From Paracoccus bogoriensis (GTDB lineage: Bacteria > Pseudomonadota > Alphaproteobacteria > Rhodobacterales > Rhodobacteraceae): DNA of 64,000 nt. The stretch lies in the NCBI RefSeq assembly GCF_019431455.1, contig NZ_JAHYSR010000003.1, forward strand, positions 1 through 64,000, given 5' to 3'. How positions within the stretch are numbered: the first letter of the stretch is position 1; each line of letters begins with the position of its first letter. Made by a program: the position numbers and the translations under genes. Below, piece by piece: positions 25,308 through 35,070 of the stretch. The notes under the pieces are model-generated. The model saw nothing but the letters and a program-made list of their open reading frames with translations. It was not told the origin of the DNA and searched no databases.

Positions 25308-25775
25308 ATGCGGATCGACCTTGCCGCCGTCGGGCGGCTGAAGAAAGGCCCCGAGGCCGCGCTGGTCCAGGATTACCTGACGCGCTTTGCGCGCACGGGC
25401 CGTGCGCTTGGCCTGCCCCCTGTCACCTTGCACGAGGTCGAGGCGCGCGCCGGGGGCGGCATGGCCGCCGAAGCCGAATTGTTGTCGCGCGCGATCCCTG
25501 CGGGTGCGGCGCTGGTGATCCTGGATGAACGGGGCGATCTGACCGATTCGCCCGGCTTCGCGGCGCGCCTGGCGGCCTGGCGCGACGAGGCGCGCGATGT
25601 CTGCTACGTCATCGGTGGCGCGGATGGACTCGATCCGTCGTTGCGCGCGCGGGCCGACTGGCAGATCAGTCTGGGTCGCATGGTCTGGCCGCACATGCTG
25701 GTGCGCGTCATGCTGGCCGAGCAGCTTTATCGCGCAGCCACGATCCTGGCCGGTTCGCCCTATCACCGGGTGTAG
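25308..25775 (+). CDS. rlmH: 23S rRNA pseudouridine-1915 N3-methyltransferase
   Basis: SPOUT-class methyltransferase acting on helix 69 of 23S rRNA; 155 aa, family length. Motifs: LVILDERGDLTDSPGFAARL, the SAM-binding knot YVIGGADGLDPSLR and the end SLGRMVWPHMLVRVMLAEQL with YRAATILAGSPYHR. It directly follows rsfS, so both ribosome-related genes are probably cotranscribed. Confidence 0.96.
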   Translation: MRIDLAAVGRLKKGPEAALVQDYLTRFARTGRALGLPPVTLHEVEARAGGGMAAEAELLSRAIPAGAALVILDERGDLTDSPGFAARLAAWRDEARDVCYVIGGADGLDPSLRARADWQISLGRMVWPHMLVRVMLAEQLYRAATILAGSPYHRV

Positions 25776-25910
25776 GGGCTGCTCGTGCCCCCGTCGCGTT
25801 CCGCGCCCCCCCGACCATATTTGATCCAAGGCAAAGCAGGCTGTCGCCCGGTTGCCGGCGGGCAGGCAGGCGCGTAGAAGAGTGAAAAAAACCGGCGAGG
25901 CAGAGCAGAG

Positions 25911-27425
25911 ATGAGCAAACCCGTTATCCTGTGCATTCTCGATGGCTGGGGCCTGTCGGACCGGCCTGAGCTGAGCGCACCCGACCGCGCCGCGACCCCC
26001 TGCTATGACCGGTTGATGCGGGACTGCCCCAATGCTCGATTGATCACTCATGGTCCCGATGTCGGGCTGCCGCGCGGACAGATGGGCAATTCCGAGGTCG
26101 GCCATACGAATATCGGCGCAGGCCGGGTCGTCGCCATGGACCTTGGCGCGATCGACCTGGCCATCGAGGAGGGCCACTTCGGGCGCAACGAGGCCTTGAC
26201 CGCCTTTGTCGCGCGGCTGCGCGAGACCGGCGGGACCGCGCATCTGATGGGCGTCGTTTCGGATGGCGGTGTTCACGGGCACCTGTCGCATATGCTTGCC
26301 GCAGCGCAGGTCGTGTCCGAAGCCGGTGTGCCGGTCGTGGTTCACGCCGTGACCGACGGGCGGGACGTGCCGCCTTCATCCGCGGACCGTTTCATGGCTG
26401 CGCTGGAGGCTGGGCTGCCCTCGGGTGCGCGGATCGGCACCGTGGTCGGGCGCTATTACGCCATGGATCGCGACAGCCGGTGGGAGCGTGTGCAGCGCGC
26501 CTTTGACGCCATGGTCGTCGGCCGGGGCGAGGATGCGCCCAGTGCCTCGGCTGCGGTGGCCGCAGCATGGGCGCGGGGCGAAACGGACGAGTTCATCGCG
26601 CCTTTCGTCATCGACGGCTATAACGGCGCGCAGGATGGCGACGGGTTCTTCTGCCTGAACTTCCGCGCCGACCGTGCGCGCGAAATCCTCTCGGCCATCG
26701 GCGATCCGGCTTTCGACGCCTTCGACGTGTCGGCGCGGCCGGAATGGGCGTCGCTGCTGGGCATGGTCGATTACAGCGCGCACCATGACAGCTTCATGCA
26801 GGCCGCCTATCCCAAGCGGCCGGTGACGAACACGCTGGGGGCCTGGGTCGCCTCGAAAGGGTTGCGTCAGTTCCGTCTGGCCGAGACCGAGAAATATCCG
26901 CATGTGACCTTTTTCCTGAATGGCGGGAAGGAGGAGCCCGAGCTAGGCGAGGACCGCCACATGCCCGCCAGCCCCAAGGTCACGACCTATGATCTGGCGC
27001 CCGAGATGGCCGCCGACGAGGTGACGGCCAGGCTGGTCGAGGCAATCGGGCAGGGCTACGATCTGATCGTCGTGAACTATGCCAATCCCGACATGGTGGG
27101 CCATACCGGCAGTCTGGACGCCGCCATACGCGCCTGTGAGGCCGTGGACCGGGGGCTGGACGCCATGACGCGCGCGCTGGAATCGGTCGGCGGGGCCGCG
27201 CTGATCTGCGCCGATCACGGCAATTGCGAACAGATGATCGACCCCGAGACCGGCGGCCCGCATACTGCCCATACGCTGAACCCGGTGCCCGTGATCCTGT
27301 TCGGCGGACCGGCCGGCATTCGGCTGCGCGACGGGCGGCTGGCCGATCTGGCGCCGACGGTTCTGCAATTGATGGGTCTGGACCAGCCTGCCGAGATGAC
27401 CGGCACCAGTCTGATCGTCGCATGA
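25911..27425 (+). CDS. gpmI: Cofactor-independent phosphoglycerate mutase
   Basis: Two-Mn glycolytic enzyme interconverting 3- and 2-phosphoglycerate; 504 aa. It has the N-terminal metal motif LCILDGWGLSD, the active-site serine in QMGNSEVGHTNIGAGR (about Ser62), VHAVTDGRDVPP, the C-terminal NYANPDMVGHTG and CADHGNCEQM with metal-binding Asp/His. An RBS (GGCGAGGCAGAG) precedes the ATG. The stop overlaps the next start (ATGA). Confidence 0.97.
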   Translation: MSKPVILCILDGWGLSDRPELSAPDRAATPCYDRLMRDCPNARLITHGPDVGLPRGQMGNSEVGHTNIGAGRVVAMDLGAIDLAIEEGHFGRNEALTAFVARLRETGGTAHLMGVVSDGGVHGHLSHMLAAAQVVSEAGVPVVVHAVTDGRDVPPSSADRFMAALEAGLPSGARIGTVVGRYYAMDRDSRWERVQRAFDAMVVGRGEDAPSASAAVAAAWARGETDEFIAPFVIDGYNGAQDGDGFFCLNFRADRAREILSAIGDPAFDAFDVSARPEWASLLGMVDYSAHHDSFMQAAYPKRPVTNTLGAWVASKGLRQFRLAETEKYPHVTFFLNGGKEEPELGEDRHMPASPKVTTYDLAPEMAADEVTARLVEAIGQGYDLIVVNYANPDMVGHTGSLDAAIRACEAVDRGLDAMTRALESVGGAALICADHGNCEQMIDPETGGPHTAHTLNPVPVILFGGPAGIRLRDGRLADLAPTVLQLMGLDQPAEMTGTSLIVA

Positions 27426-28660
27426 GCCGCGCGCTTGGCCTTGTTCTGGCTGCGATGCTGGCGGGCCCTGCGGCCGCGCAGGAGGTGGTCGAGGACATTA
27501 CCGGTCCCGGCCTTGTGACGGGCGGTCCCGATCTGGCCGAAAGCGCAGTGCTGACCCCAGCCGGGCGCGCCGTGGCCGATGCCGAGGCGGCCGCCGCGCT
27601 GCTGCGGGCGGCGTTGGCGCAGTTGTCCGAGGCGGTCGCGGCCGACGATCAGGTCGTCGCCCTGACCGAGGTGATTCGCGCCTACGAACTGGGCCTTGCC
27701 GCTCTGCGCGACGGGCTGCGTCAGGCTCATGCGCGCGAGCTGGAACTGCGCGAGCGTTTCGAGGCGCAGAGCGCGCAGCTGTCGCGCGTGCTGGGTGCCA
27801 TGACCGCGTTGCAGCAGAGCCCCGAGACCACGATGCTGCTGCATCCGGCGGGGGCCTTGTCGAATGCGCGGTCGGGGATGATCCTGTCCGATGTCACGCC
27901 GGGCCTGCGCGCTCAGGCCGAGGCCCTGCAGGCCGACCTGGACGAAATCGCGACCGTTCGCGCCTTGCAGGCCAACGCCTCGGCGATGCTGGGCAACGGG
28001 CTGGCTTCCATGCAGGAGGCGCGGCGGCTTCTGGCCAGCGCGGCGGGCGACCGGTCCTCGATGCCGCCGCGCTATGCCGAAGACCCCGAGGAATTGCAGG
28101 CGCTGCGCGAAGCGGCGGATTCGCTGGACGATTTCGCCCGCGGTATCGCGCGGATGGAAAAGGATGTCGGGCCCCCGATGGAGGATTTCGAGGGCGCGCA
28201 GGGCAGCCTGCGCCTGCCCGTGGTGGGCACCGTGCTGCGGCCTTACAACGAACCCGATGCCGCAGGCGTGCGCCGCCCCGGCTGGGTTATCGCGACCGCG
28301 CCCGCCGCACTTGTCCAGACCCCATGGCCTGCGACAATCCGCTATCGTGGCCCGTTTCTCGATTACGGCAATGTGATGATCGTCGAGCCCGCACGCGGCT
28401 ACCTTATGATCTTCGCGGGCCTGTCGCAGGTCTTTGGCGAAGTGGGCGATGTGCTGGCTGCCGGCGATCCGGTCGGGTTGATGGGGGGCGCCGAGGCTCC
28501 GGCGCAGGAATTCGGCGCGCGTTTCGTCGCCGATGCCGCCATGGGAGGCGCGGCGGGTCGCCCCGAAACGCTGTATCTGGAGCTGCGGCGTGGCAATGAA
28601 ACTCTGGACCCGGCAGAATGGTTCGTGCTGAATCCCTTTGTCGAGCCGCAACAGGACTGA
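27422..28660 (+). CDS. EnvC-like murein hydrolase activator with degenerate LytM domain
   Basis: A 412-aa exported protein with signal peptide (LGLVLAAMLAGPAAAQ), a periplasmic coiled coil (about 40-110 and 150-235) and a C-terminal peptidase M23/LytM fold (about 262-405). It ends LYLELRRGNETLDPAEWFV, the EnvC-type ending. The canonical M23 zinc ligands (HxxxD and HxH) are not visible, as in EnvC proteins that activate amidases rather than cut peptidoglycan. It lies between gpmI (ATGA overlap) and ctpA, a conserved arrangement. Likely role: activating cell-division amidases. Confidence 0.85.
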   Translation: MSRALGLVLAAMLAGPAAAQEVVEDITGPGLVTGGPDLAESAVLTPAGRAVADAEAAAALLRAALAQLSEAVAADDQVVALTEVIRAYELGLAALRDGLRQAHARELELRERFEAQSAQLSRVLGAMTALQQSPETTMLLHPAGALSNARSGMILSDVTPGLRAQAEALQADLDEIATVRALQANASAMLGNGLASMQEARRLLASAAGDRSSMPPRYAEDPEELQALREAADSLDDFARGIARMEKDVGPPMEDFEGAQGSLRLPVVGTVLRPYNEPDAAGVRRPGWVIATAPAALVQTPWPATIRYRGPFLDYGNVMIVEPARGYLMIFAGLSQVFGEVGDVLAAGDPVGLMGGAEAPAQEFGARFVADAAMGGAAGRPETLYLELRRGNETLDPAEWFVLNPFVEPQQD

Positions 28661-28675
28661 GGCAGGAAGGCCGTC

Positions 28676-30079
28676 ATGAGACATTATCTGATTGCAGGTA
28701 TCGGGGGCGTGCTGGCCGGGGCGCTGGTCACGACCCATATAGCCGGCCCCCTGGTCGCGCAGGAGGCAGAGCGTAACGTCTCGGTCTATGAGCAGCTTGA
28801 ACTGTTCGGCAATGTTTTCGAACGGATCCGCAACGATTATGTCGAGGTGCCAGACGACAAGGCGCTGATCGAAGCCGCGATCAACGGAATGCTGACCTCG
28901 CTGGACCCCCATTCGGGCTTTCTGTCCGCGGATGCCTATTCCGAGATGCGCACTCAGACGCGCGGCAGCTTCGGCGGGCTGGGCATAGAGGTCAGCCAGG
29001 AAGAAGGCATGGTCCGTGTCGTCTCGCCCATCGACGACACGCCGGCCGCGCAGGCGGGCGTGCAGGCGGGCGACTTCATCACTCATGTGAATGGCGAATC
29101 GCTGCTGGGTCTGACGCTGGATCAGGCCGTGGACATGATGCGCGGCCCGGTCGGGTCTGAAATCACCATCACCATCCTGCGCCAGGGCGAGCCCGAGCCC
29201 TTTGACCTGACCATGACGCGCGACACGATCCGCCTGACCGTCGTTCGCACCAGGATCGAGGGCAATGCGGTGATCCTGCGCGTCTCGACCTTCAATGACG
29301 AGACCTATGATACCTTGCGCGCGGAACTGGAAAAGGCCGTCGAGGAAGCGGGCGGCATCGACCGCGTGACCGGGTTCGTCCTCGATCTGCGCAACAATCC
29401 GGGCGGGCTGCTGAATCAGGCGATCAGCGTGGCTGACGCATTCCTCGATGCCGGCGAAATCGTCAGCACGCGCGGCCGCGACGCCTCGCAGAGCGAACGC
29501 TGGAACGCCGAGCCGGGCGATCTGGCGCAGGGAAAGCCGATGGTCGTGTTGATCAATGGCGGCTCGGCCAGCGCCTCGGAGATCGTGACTGGTGCGCTGC
29601 AGGACCATCGCCGCGCCATCGTCGTGGGCGAAAAATCCTTTGGCAAGGGCAGCGTGCAGACGGTCATGCCGGTGACGGCGGACAGCGCGATCCGGCTGAC
29701 GACCGCGCGCTATTACACGCCGTCGGGCCGCTCGATCCAGGCCATGGGAATCCAGCCCGACATCCTGGTCGCCCAGCCCCGCCGCAATCCCCATGTCGAG
29801 GACGAGGAGGCGCGCAGCAGCAGTAATTTTTCGCGCTCCGAGGCCGAATTGCGCGGCGCGCTTGGAAACGAGATCAGCGATGACCAGCGCGAGTTGATCG
29901 AACGCGAGGCCGCCGAACTGGCCGCCACCGCCGCCCTGCGCGAAGAGGATTATCAACTGGCCTATGCGGTCGATATCCTCAAGGGCCTGGCCGCAATGAA
30001 CTTCCGCGCCGGTCAGGTGCCCGCCGCCGAGACGCCCGCCGCCACCGGCGAGGGCGCAGGGTCGTCCGGCAATGGCTGA
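28676..30079 (+). CDS. ctpA: C-terminal processing peptidase (S41)
   Basis: A 467-aa periplasmic serine protease. An N-terminal anchor ([20 protein letters not shown]) leads to an S41 N-terminal region ([14 protein letters not shown]), a PDZ domain (about 95-175, [17 protein letters not shown]) and the S41 core. Catalytic Ser is in [15 protein letters not shown] and Lys in [10 protein letters not shown]. The tail is low in complexity. Substrates may include cell-wall hydrolases or their regulators, in line with the adjacent EnvC-like gene. It overlaps rppH by 8 bp. Confidence 0.95.
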   Translation: MRHYLIAGIGGVLAGALVTTHIAGPLVAQEAERNVSVYEQLELFGNVFERIRNDYVEVPDDKALIEAAINGMLTSLDPHSGFLSADAYSEMRTQTRGSFGGLGIEVSQEEGMVRVVSPIDDTPAAQAGVQAGDFITHVNGESLLGLTLDQAVDMMRGPVGSEITITILRQGEPEPFDLTMTRDTIRLTVVRTRIEGNAVILRVSTFNDETYDTLRAELEKAVEEAGGIDRVTGFVLDLRNNPGGLLNQAISVADAFLDAGEIVSTRGRDASQSERWNAEPGDLAQGKPMVVLINGGSASASEIVTGALQDHRRAIVVGEKSFGKGSVQTVMPVTADSAIRLTTARYYTPSGRSIQAMGIQPDILVAQPRRNPHVEDEEARSSSNFSRSEAELRGALGNEISDDQRELIEREAAELAATAALREEDYQLAYAVDILKGLAAMNFRAGQVPAAETPAATGEGAGSSGNG

Positions 30080-30554
30080 TACGGGTCCGGGCGGTTTGCC
30101 CTATCGTCCCTGCGCAGGGGTGGTGCTGTTGAATGATCGCGGGCTGGTTTTTGCGGGCCAGCGGCTCGACATGCCGGGCGCGTGGCAGATGCCGCAGGGC
30201 GGGATCGACGAGGGCGAGACCCCGCGCGAGGCTGCCCTGCGCGAACTGACCGAGGAAACCGGCATTCCTGCCGATCTTGTCGAGGTTCTGGCCGAGACGC
30301 CCGGCTGGATCACATATGATCTGCCTCCCGACATGGTGGGCCGCGTCTGGAAGGGCCGCTATGGCGGACAGCGCCAGAAATGGCTGTGTCTGCGTTTCCT
30401 GGGCCGGGACCAGGATATCCGCATCGACACGGAGCATCCCGAATTCGACCGTTGGCAATGGATGGGCGCCGAGGATTTGCTGGCCAGCATCGTTCCCTTC
30501 AAGCGCGCCGCCTATGCCGAGGTGCTGGAGACCTTCCGTGACTGGTTGCGCTGA
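30072..30554 (+). CDS. rppH: RNA pyrophosphohydrolase
   Basis: Nudix hydrolase that removes pyrophosphate from 5' triphosphorylated mRNA to start decay; 160 aa. The Nudix box [20 protein letters not shown] is complete. The family N-terminus [13 protein letters not shown] and the [17 protein letters not shown] strand match RppH rather than general Nudix enzymes. The 3' end overlaps the convergent nagA by 43 bp. Confidence 0.93.
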   Translation: MADTGPGGLPYRPCAGVVLLNDRGLVFAGQRLDMPGAWQMPQGGIDEGETPREAALRELTEETGIPADLVEVLAETPGWITYDLPPDMVGRVWKGRYGGQRQKWLCLRFLGRDQDIRIDTEHPEFDRWQWMGAEDLLASIVPFKRAAYAEVLETFRDWLR

Positions 30555-31672
30555 TCCGGCGCCGTCCATAACCGCGCCGCCGTCAGGTCTTGATCCAGCA
30601 GGGTCAGTTCGGCCCTGATGCCGGGGCGCAGGATGCCCAGATCGGCCTGGCGCCTCAGCGCGCGAGCCGGCTCGCTGCTGGCCATGGCCAGGGCTCGGGC
30701 CAGCCCGGCCTCGGGCAGGGCGGCGATGCGGCGCACCGCTTGGGCCAGCGTCAGATCGGCCCCGGCCAGCGTGCCGTCGGCCAGCGTCAGACGGCCATCC
30801 TGGCGCTGGACCCGCCTCCCGCCCAGATCCATCTGCGTCAGCCCGGTCCCGGCAAAGGCCATGCAATCGCTGACCAGAAACAGCCCCTGCGGCCGGGCGC
30901 GCAGCGCGACCCGAATGATGGCGGGATGCACATGGATCCCGTCGGCGATCAGCCCGGCATGGGCCTCGCCCGACAGGACCGCGCTGACCAGGCCGGGCTG
31001 GCGATGGTCCATCTGGCTCATGGCGTTGAACAGATGCGTGGCGCAGGTGGCGCCTGCGGCAAAGGTCTGTTCGGCCTGATCCAGCGTGCAATCGCTATGG
31101 CCGAGGCTGACCACCGCACCCGCTGCCCGCAGAGCGGCAATCTGATCGCGGTGTGCGGCCTCGGGGGCCAGCGTTACCATCAGCGAGGGCAGTTGGCGCG
31201 CTGCTTGGCACAGCCGGTTCAGATCGCTGTCGCTCATCGGCCGGATCAGCGCGGCGTCGTGGGCGCCCTTGCGGCGCGGGTCCAGATGCGGGCCTTCCAG
31301 ATGCAGACCCAGAAAGCCGGGCACCTGCTGGCGGGCGGCCTCGATCCCGGCTTCGATGACGCGGGCGGTCGCATCGGGGGTGTCGGTGATCAGCGTGGGC
31401 AGGATGCCCGCCGTGCCAAGCCCGCGATGGGCCTGACAGATCGCCCGCAGCGCCGCGACATCGGTCGTGCCATCGACCATCAGGCCGCCGCCGCCATTGG
31501 CCTGAAGGTCCAGAAAACCCGGCGCGATGATCCCATCGACCCGTTCGGTCGGGGCGGGGGCTTCGGCCTCGGGCAGGATCGCAGCAATCCTGTCATGCTC
31601 GATCACCAGCGCAGCGTTGTCGTGCAACGTGGTCCCGTCGAAGAGGCGCGAAGCCGCAAGGATATGCCGCAT
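30512..31672 (-). CDS. nagA: N-acetylglucosamine-6-phosphate deacetylase
   Basis: Amidohydrolase-family enzyme, 386 aa, releasing acetate from GlcNAc-6-P. Metal and catalytic motifs: [12 protein letters not shown] near the N-terminus (in the position of the usual PGFID), [39 protein letters not shown] and [12 protein letters not shown] with the catalytic Asp. The start overlaps the truncated SIS gene stop (ATGA). Its C-terminus overlaps rppH tail-to-tail. Confidence 0.95.
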   Translation of the reverse strand: MRHILAASRLFDGTTLHDNAALVIEHDRIAAILPEAEAPAPTERVDGIIAPGFLDLQANGGGGLMVDGTTDVAALRAICQAHRGLGTAGILPTLITDTPDATARVIEAGIEAARQQVPGFLGLHLEGPHLDPRRKGAHDAALIRPMSDSDLNRLCQAARQLPSLMVTLAPEAAHRDQIAALRAAGAVVSLGHSDCTLDQAEQTFAAGATCATHLFNAMSQMDHRQPGLVSAVLSGEAHAGLIADGIHVHPAIIRVALRARPQGLFLVSDCMAFAGTGLTQMDLGGRRVQRQDGRLTLADGTLAGADLTLAQAVRRIAALPEAGLARALAMASSEPARALRRQADLGILRPGIRAELTLLDQDLTAARLWTAPDQRNQSRKVSSTSA

Positions 31673-32052
31673 CAGGTCGTCTCCGTCACCTTGCGCAGAT
31701 GCGGCGGCGTGTCGGGGTCAAAGCCGCGACGGCGGGCCAACTGCTCGACAAAGGCGTCGTAGCTGGCGATCAGCACCAGCGGATGCCGCCCCGCGACCGA
31801 GGGCAGGCGCATGGCGCCCCGCGCCTCGGCCCCGGTCAGGAACATGTCGGCGCCCGACGCGGCCATGCGTTCGGCGGTCTCCACCACCTGCGGCAGGGCG
31901 GCATCCTCGACCCCCAGCACCAGAGTCGGGAAATGCGCCTGCACGATGGCGGCGGGACCGTGCAGGACTTCGGCGATGCCGCGCCGCATTCGAGGCTTAA
32001 GCGGCCCCGTCCTGGTGTCGGCAAGGGTCCTGGGGCAAAGAAGCCCGGTCAT
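31672..32052 (-). pseudogene. SIS-domain sugar isomerase/deaminase, N-terminally truncated
   Basis: The 126-aa frame ends with AEVLHGPAAIVQAHFPTLVL ... EQLARRRGFDPDTPPHLRKV, the C-terminal SIS domain of GlmS-C/AgaS-like amino-sugar proteins, which are about 340 aa. The first SIS domain (about 200 residues) is missing. The first 25 codons (MTGLLCPRTLADTRTG...) do not look like the family, so an internal deletion joined the original start region to the distal part. HPLVLIASYDAF may mark a second small deletion. Start/stop overlaps with nagK and nagA are intact. Catalytic activity is unlikely. Confidence 0.75.
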
Positions 32053-32894
32053 GGCGCTTCTCCGATCTCCAGGGCCATGGCGAGCGCACCGCTGACGGAA
32101 TCGCCCAAGGCCGGGCGCAGGGGCCAACGATCAGCCAGCCGGGCGGCATAATACGGCCCCAGCCCGCCGGTCAGGACAACGGGCAGCCGGTCGCCCTGTT
32201 GCAGCGCGCTGATCGAGGCGTCCAGTTCTGCCAATGCGGCATCGAAGATCGCACGGGCCGCCGGATCCTCGGATGTCAGGATGCGGGGGGCCAGGCGTGC
32301 AAAGTCGCCGGGGCGGGCGGTGTTGCCGAAGGCGATGATCCCCTCGATTCCACCAAATTCGTCAAGGACTTGCGCTAGAAGTGGGGACATGGGGTGGAAC
32401 CCGTCCGCTGCCCTCATGGCCCGTGCCAGAAGATTGCGCCCCAGAACCGCACCGCTGCCCTCGTCCCCCATCAGAAAGCCCCGCCCGCCAACCTGTCGCA
32501 GTGTGCCGCCACGCTGAACGGCAAAGACCGATCCGGTCCCCATGGCCGCAAGGATGCCGTCATCGCGGCCAAGCGCGCCGCGCGCGGCGGTGATCCCGTC
32601 ATTGACGATCCGCATATGCGCAAAGGGCAGCATGGCCTCTAGCCGCGCCGCCGCGCTGCTCATGCTGCCGCCCGCAAGGCCCAGTGCGGCCGTCAGATCT
32701 GCGGGCGATGCGCCGGTGCGGGACTGGGCCAGCGCCTCGGTTGTGGCGGCCATGATGCTGGCCGCTGCAAGGTCGATATCGGTGTTGATATTGGCCGGTC
32801 CACCCGTGCCCTGTCCCAGGATTCGCCCGGTCGGATCCGCAAGCAATGCGCGGCAACCGGTTCCCCCTCCATCGACTCCCAGAAACAGCGCCAC
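32049..32894 (-). CDS. N-acetylglucosamine kinase-like BadF/BadG ATPase
   Basis: A 281-aa ASKHA-fold sugar kinase. Motifs: phosphate-1 FLGVDGGGTGCRALL, GLAGG, MGTGSVFAVQ, GGRGFLMGDEGSGAVLGR and GGLGPYYAARL. In this operon it most likely phosphorylates GlcNAc or a related amino sugar, feeding nagA. GTG 32894 follows AAGGAGG at tight spacing. It is the first gene of the leftward operon. Relatives also include glucosamine and N-acetylmuramate kinases, so the exact sugar is inferred. Confidence 0.85.
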   Translation of the reverse strand: MALFLGVDGGGTGCRALLADPTGRILGQGTGGPANINTDIDLAAASIMAATTEALAQSRTGASPADLTAALGLAGGSMSSAAARLEAMLPFAHMRIVNDGITAARGALGRDDGILAAMGTGSVFAVQRGGTLRQVGGRGFLMGDEGSGAVLGRNLLARAMRAADGFHPMSPLLAQVLDEFGGIEGIIAFGNTARPGDFARLAPRILTSEDPAARAIFDAALAELDASISALQQGDRLPVVLTGGLGPYYAARLADRWPLRPALGDSVSGALAMALEIGEAP

Positions 32895-33240
32895 GTCGCC
32901 TCCTTGTCTTTGGAAGGCATATCAAAATAATACCCGCCAACAAGGCGTAGCAGGACATATCGCAAGCCGATGCAGATTTGCAGGCTCAACCGGCAAGAAA
33001 TATTCCATATGACAATGTCTCGGCTTCATCCTGCTGCAAAACAGGGTCCACACCCATACCGTGGTCCAGCGCCGCGATGCCCGCAGAAGCGCACCGCCTT
33101 TGTTAAGGCGGCGTCGCTGGGATCGGGCGCACTGATGGTCCGGCGGCGCCCGGAATCGTCAGGGGCCAGCGCCAACGCGACCGGGGCGCAAGGCGCGAAA
33201 GGGCCTCTTTGGGGCGCCTTTCCGTCTCGGTCTGCGCGTC
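32895..33240. other. Intergenic region upstream of nagK
   Basis: About 345 bp with no supported gene. It should hold the nagK promoter: on the minus strand an AT-richer block TATTATTTTGATATG lies just upstream of the ribosome site. The usual neighbouring regulator and transporter genes of amino-sugar operons are absent here. The short + frame across 32970-33293 lacks a ribosome site and motif. Confidence 0.5.
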
Positions 33241-34500
33241 TCAGCGGCGAAGCTGGTCCAGCAGGATCGAGGTCGGATAGCCGTCCGGCGTGACCCCGAT
33301 CGAGCGTTGAAAGGCTGAAACGGCCTCCATCGTGGCCGAGCCGAACAGGCCGTCGATCTCGCCCTGATAAAAGCCGCGCTGCGCCAGACGGCGCTGGATT
33401 TCTTCGCGTTCGGAGGCGGACAGGGGGCGGTCGCTGCGCGGCCAGGATCCCTGGATGCCCGGACGGCCCGCGATGCGCTCGGCCAGGAACGACACGCCAA
33501 GCGCGTAATTGTCCGAGTTGTTGTAACGCAGGATCGCCCGGAAATTGTCGCCGATCAGGAAAGCCGGACCGCGCGCGCCGGCGGGCATGATGATCGAGCC
33601 GTTGACATTGGGCAGCGCGCCGCCGCCGATGCGGCGCACGCCCTGGGCTGACCAGTCGGCGGCCGAACGCCGCGTGTTCTTGCCGATCAGGCTCATGTTG
33701 AAGTTGGGCGGCAGCTGCACCTCGGCGCCCCAGGGCTGGCCTGGAACCCAGCCGTTGCGGCGCAGGTAATTCGCGGTCGAGGCCAGCGAATCCGTCGGGT
33801 CATCGGACCAGATGTCACGGCGGCCGTCGCCGTTGAAATCGACCGCATATTCCAGATACGAGGTCGGCATGAACTGGGTATGGCCCATCGCGCCGGCCCA
33901 GCTGCCCAGCATGTTTTCGGGCGCGGTGTCGCCGGCCTGGATGATCCGCAGCGCGGCGATCAGCTGATTCTGGAACATCTCGCCCCGGCGGCCGTCATAG
34001 GCCAGCGTCGTCAGCGAAGGGATGATCTGCATCCGGCCGCGATTCGCGCCAAAATTGGATTCCATTCCCCAGACCGACAGCACGATCTCGCGCGGGACAC
34101 CGTAGCGTTGTTCGATCGCGGCCAGGGTGCGGGACAGTTCGGCATTCTTCTGGCGGCCGGTGGTGATGCGGTTATCCGAAACGGCGCTGTCCAGATACAA
34201 CCAGACGGGGCGGGTGAATTCGGCCTGGCGGCGGTCCAGGCGGATCACCTCGGGGTTGTAGCGCGCCAGCCGCATCGCGCGATCATAGGTGGCAGGCGAG
34301 ATGCCCGACGCCAGCGCACGCGCGCGGAAATTCTGAACGAAGCGCTGCAGCCCGGCTTCGTCGCCGGGGGCTGCGGGGGGAATGGCGGCGGGCGTCACCG
34401 CGGCGGGCGAGGCGGCCACCGGGCTGCGCGATACGGGCCCCGCGCAGGAGGCCAGAGCGCCCACGATCGCGGTGGACAGGAAAATGCGGGAAAGGATCAT
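33241..34500 (-). CDS. MltB-type lytic murein transglycosylase lipoprotein
   Basis: A 419-aa protein. The signal sequence ends in a lipobox (VGALASC), so it is probably an outer- or inner-membrane lipoprotein. The SLT_2 (MltB) domain spans about 55-340 with catalytic Glu in VWGMESNFGANRG and the GAMGHTQFMPTSYL motif. A C-terminal peptidoglycan-binding domain (about 355-415) reads EIQRRLAQRGFYQGEIDGLF. It cleaves glycan strands to 1,6-anhydro products. ATG 34500 is chosen because the signal peptide follows directly. Confidence 0.93.
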   Translation of the reverse strand: MILSRIFLSTAIVGALASCAGPVSRSPVAASPAAVTPAAIPPAAPGDEAGLQRFVQNFRARALASGISPATYDRAMRLARYNPEVIRLDRRQAEFTRPVWLYLDSAVSDNRITTGRQKNAELSRTLAAIEQRYGVPREIVLSVWGMESNFGANRGRMQIIPSLTTLAYDGRRGEMFQNQLIAALRIIQAGDTAPENMLGSWAGAMGHTQFMPTSYLEYAVDFNGDGRRDIWSDDPTDSLASTANYLRRNGWVPGQPWGAEVQLPPNFNMSLIGKNTRRSAADWSAQGVRRIGGGALPNVNGSIIMPAGARGPAFLIGDNFRAILRYNNSDNYALGVSFLAERIAGRPGIQGSWPRSDRPLSASEREEIQRRLAQRGFYQGEIDGLFGSATMEAVSAFQRSIGVTPDGYPTSILLDQLRR

Positions 34501-34624
34501 CTGTTTCGCCTGTTCGTGACTGCCATTGTTTCTTGATTGCAGCCAGCCTAGCCGAAAGGCCGCCTCTTGCCTAGCCAGCCCCCGGAAAGCCCGTGGTCCC
34601 GGCGGCCTCACGAAGGCGTGAGCG

Positions 34625-34951
34625 TCAGTGAGCGATATCTTCGGAGCGGTCCCCGAACCAGGGCGTCATCTGCGCGATGATGACGGAATTTTCGTCCAGC
34701 GCACGCTGCATCAGGGCGCGTTCCTCATCGTCGATTTCGTGGCCCTGGGCCAGCCGTTCCTCCAGCGTGCCGTAGCCGGTCACGTTCAGAGGCGCCATCT
34801 GGGCCTGTTTCAGGATGGCCACGGTCTCGCGCACGGCCTCGGCTTCGTCCTTGCCCGAGGCGTAGCAGATCAGCCCCGCGCCGGTCGCGCCCTCGGGCAG
34901 GCCGTCGCCCTTGCGGCGGCCCAGTTCGATCACCAGCGTATAGACGTTCAT
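34625..34951 (-). CDS. Small acidic conserved-looking protein, function unknown
   Basis: A 108-aa soluble protein: MNVYTLVIELGRRKGDGLPE, GAGLICYASGKDEAEAVRET and LNVTGYGTLEER, ending in an acidic helix. No signal, membrane segment or metal motif. The ATG at 34951 has a clear GGAGA ribosome site, and codon use matches neighbours, so it is a real gene. It stands alone between the transglycosylase gene and a divergent ybaK-like gene. Confidence 0.65.
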   Translation of the reverse strand: MNVYTLVIELGRRKGDGLPEGATGAGLICYASGKDEAEAVRETVAILKQAQMAPLNVTGYGTLEERLAQGHEIDDEERALMQRALDENSVIIAQMTPWFGDRSEDIAH

Positions 34952-35070
34952 CGCAATCTCCTTGCCTGGTGGCTTTGCCAACACGATCATGGCGCGGCGT
35001 GCAAGGGGCGGCTTGCCCAAGGCGCGCGGGCCGGGTCAGATACGCGCGACTGCAAACAAGGGGGGCGGGG

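Noticed and set aside
27422..28660. Active M23 endopeptidase
   Set aside because: The LytM-like domain lacks the visible HxxxD and HxH zinc ligands, so an EnvC-type activator is the better call.
27215..29956. 913-codon minus-strand frame under envC-like and ctpA
   Set aside because: Antisense shadow of real genes with recognised domains; no plausible family.
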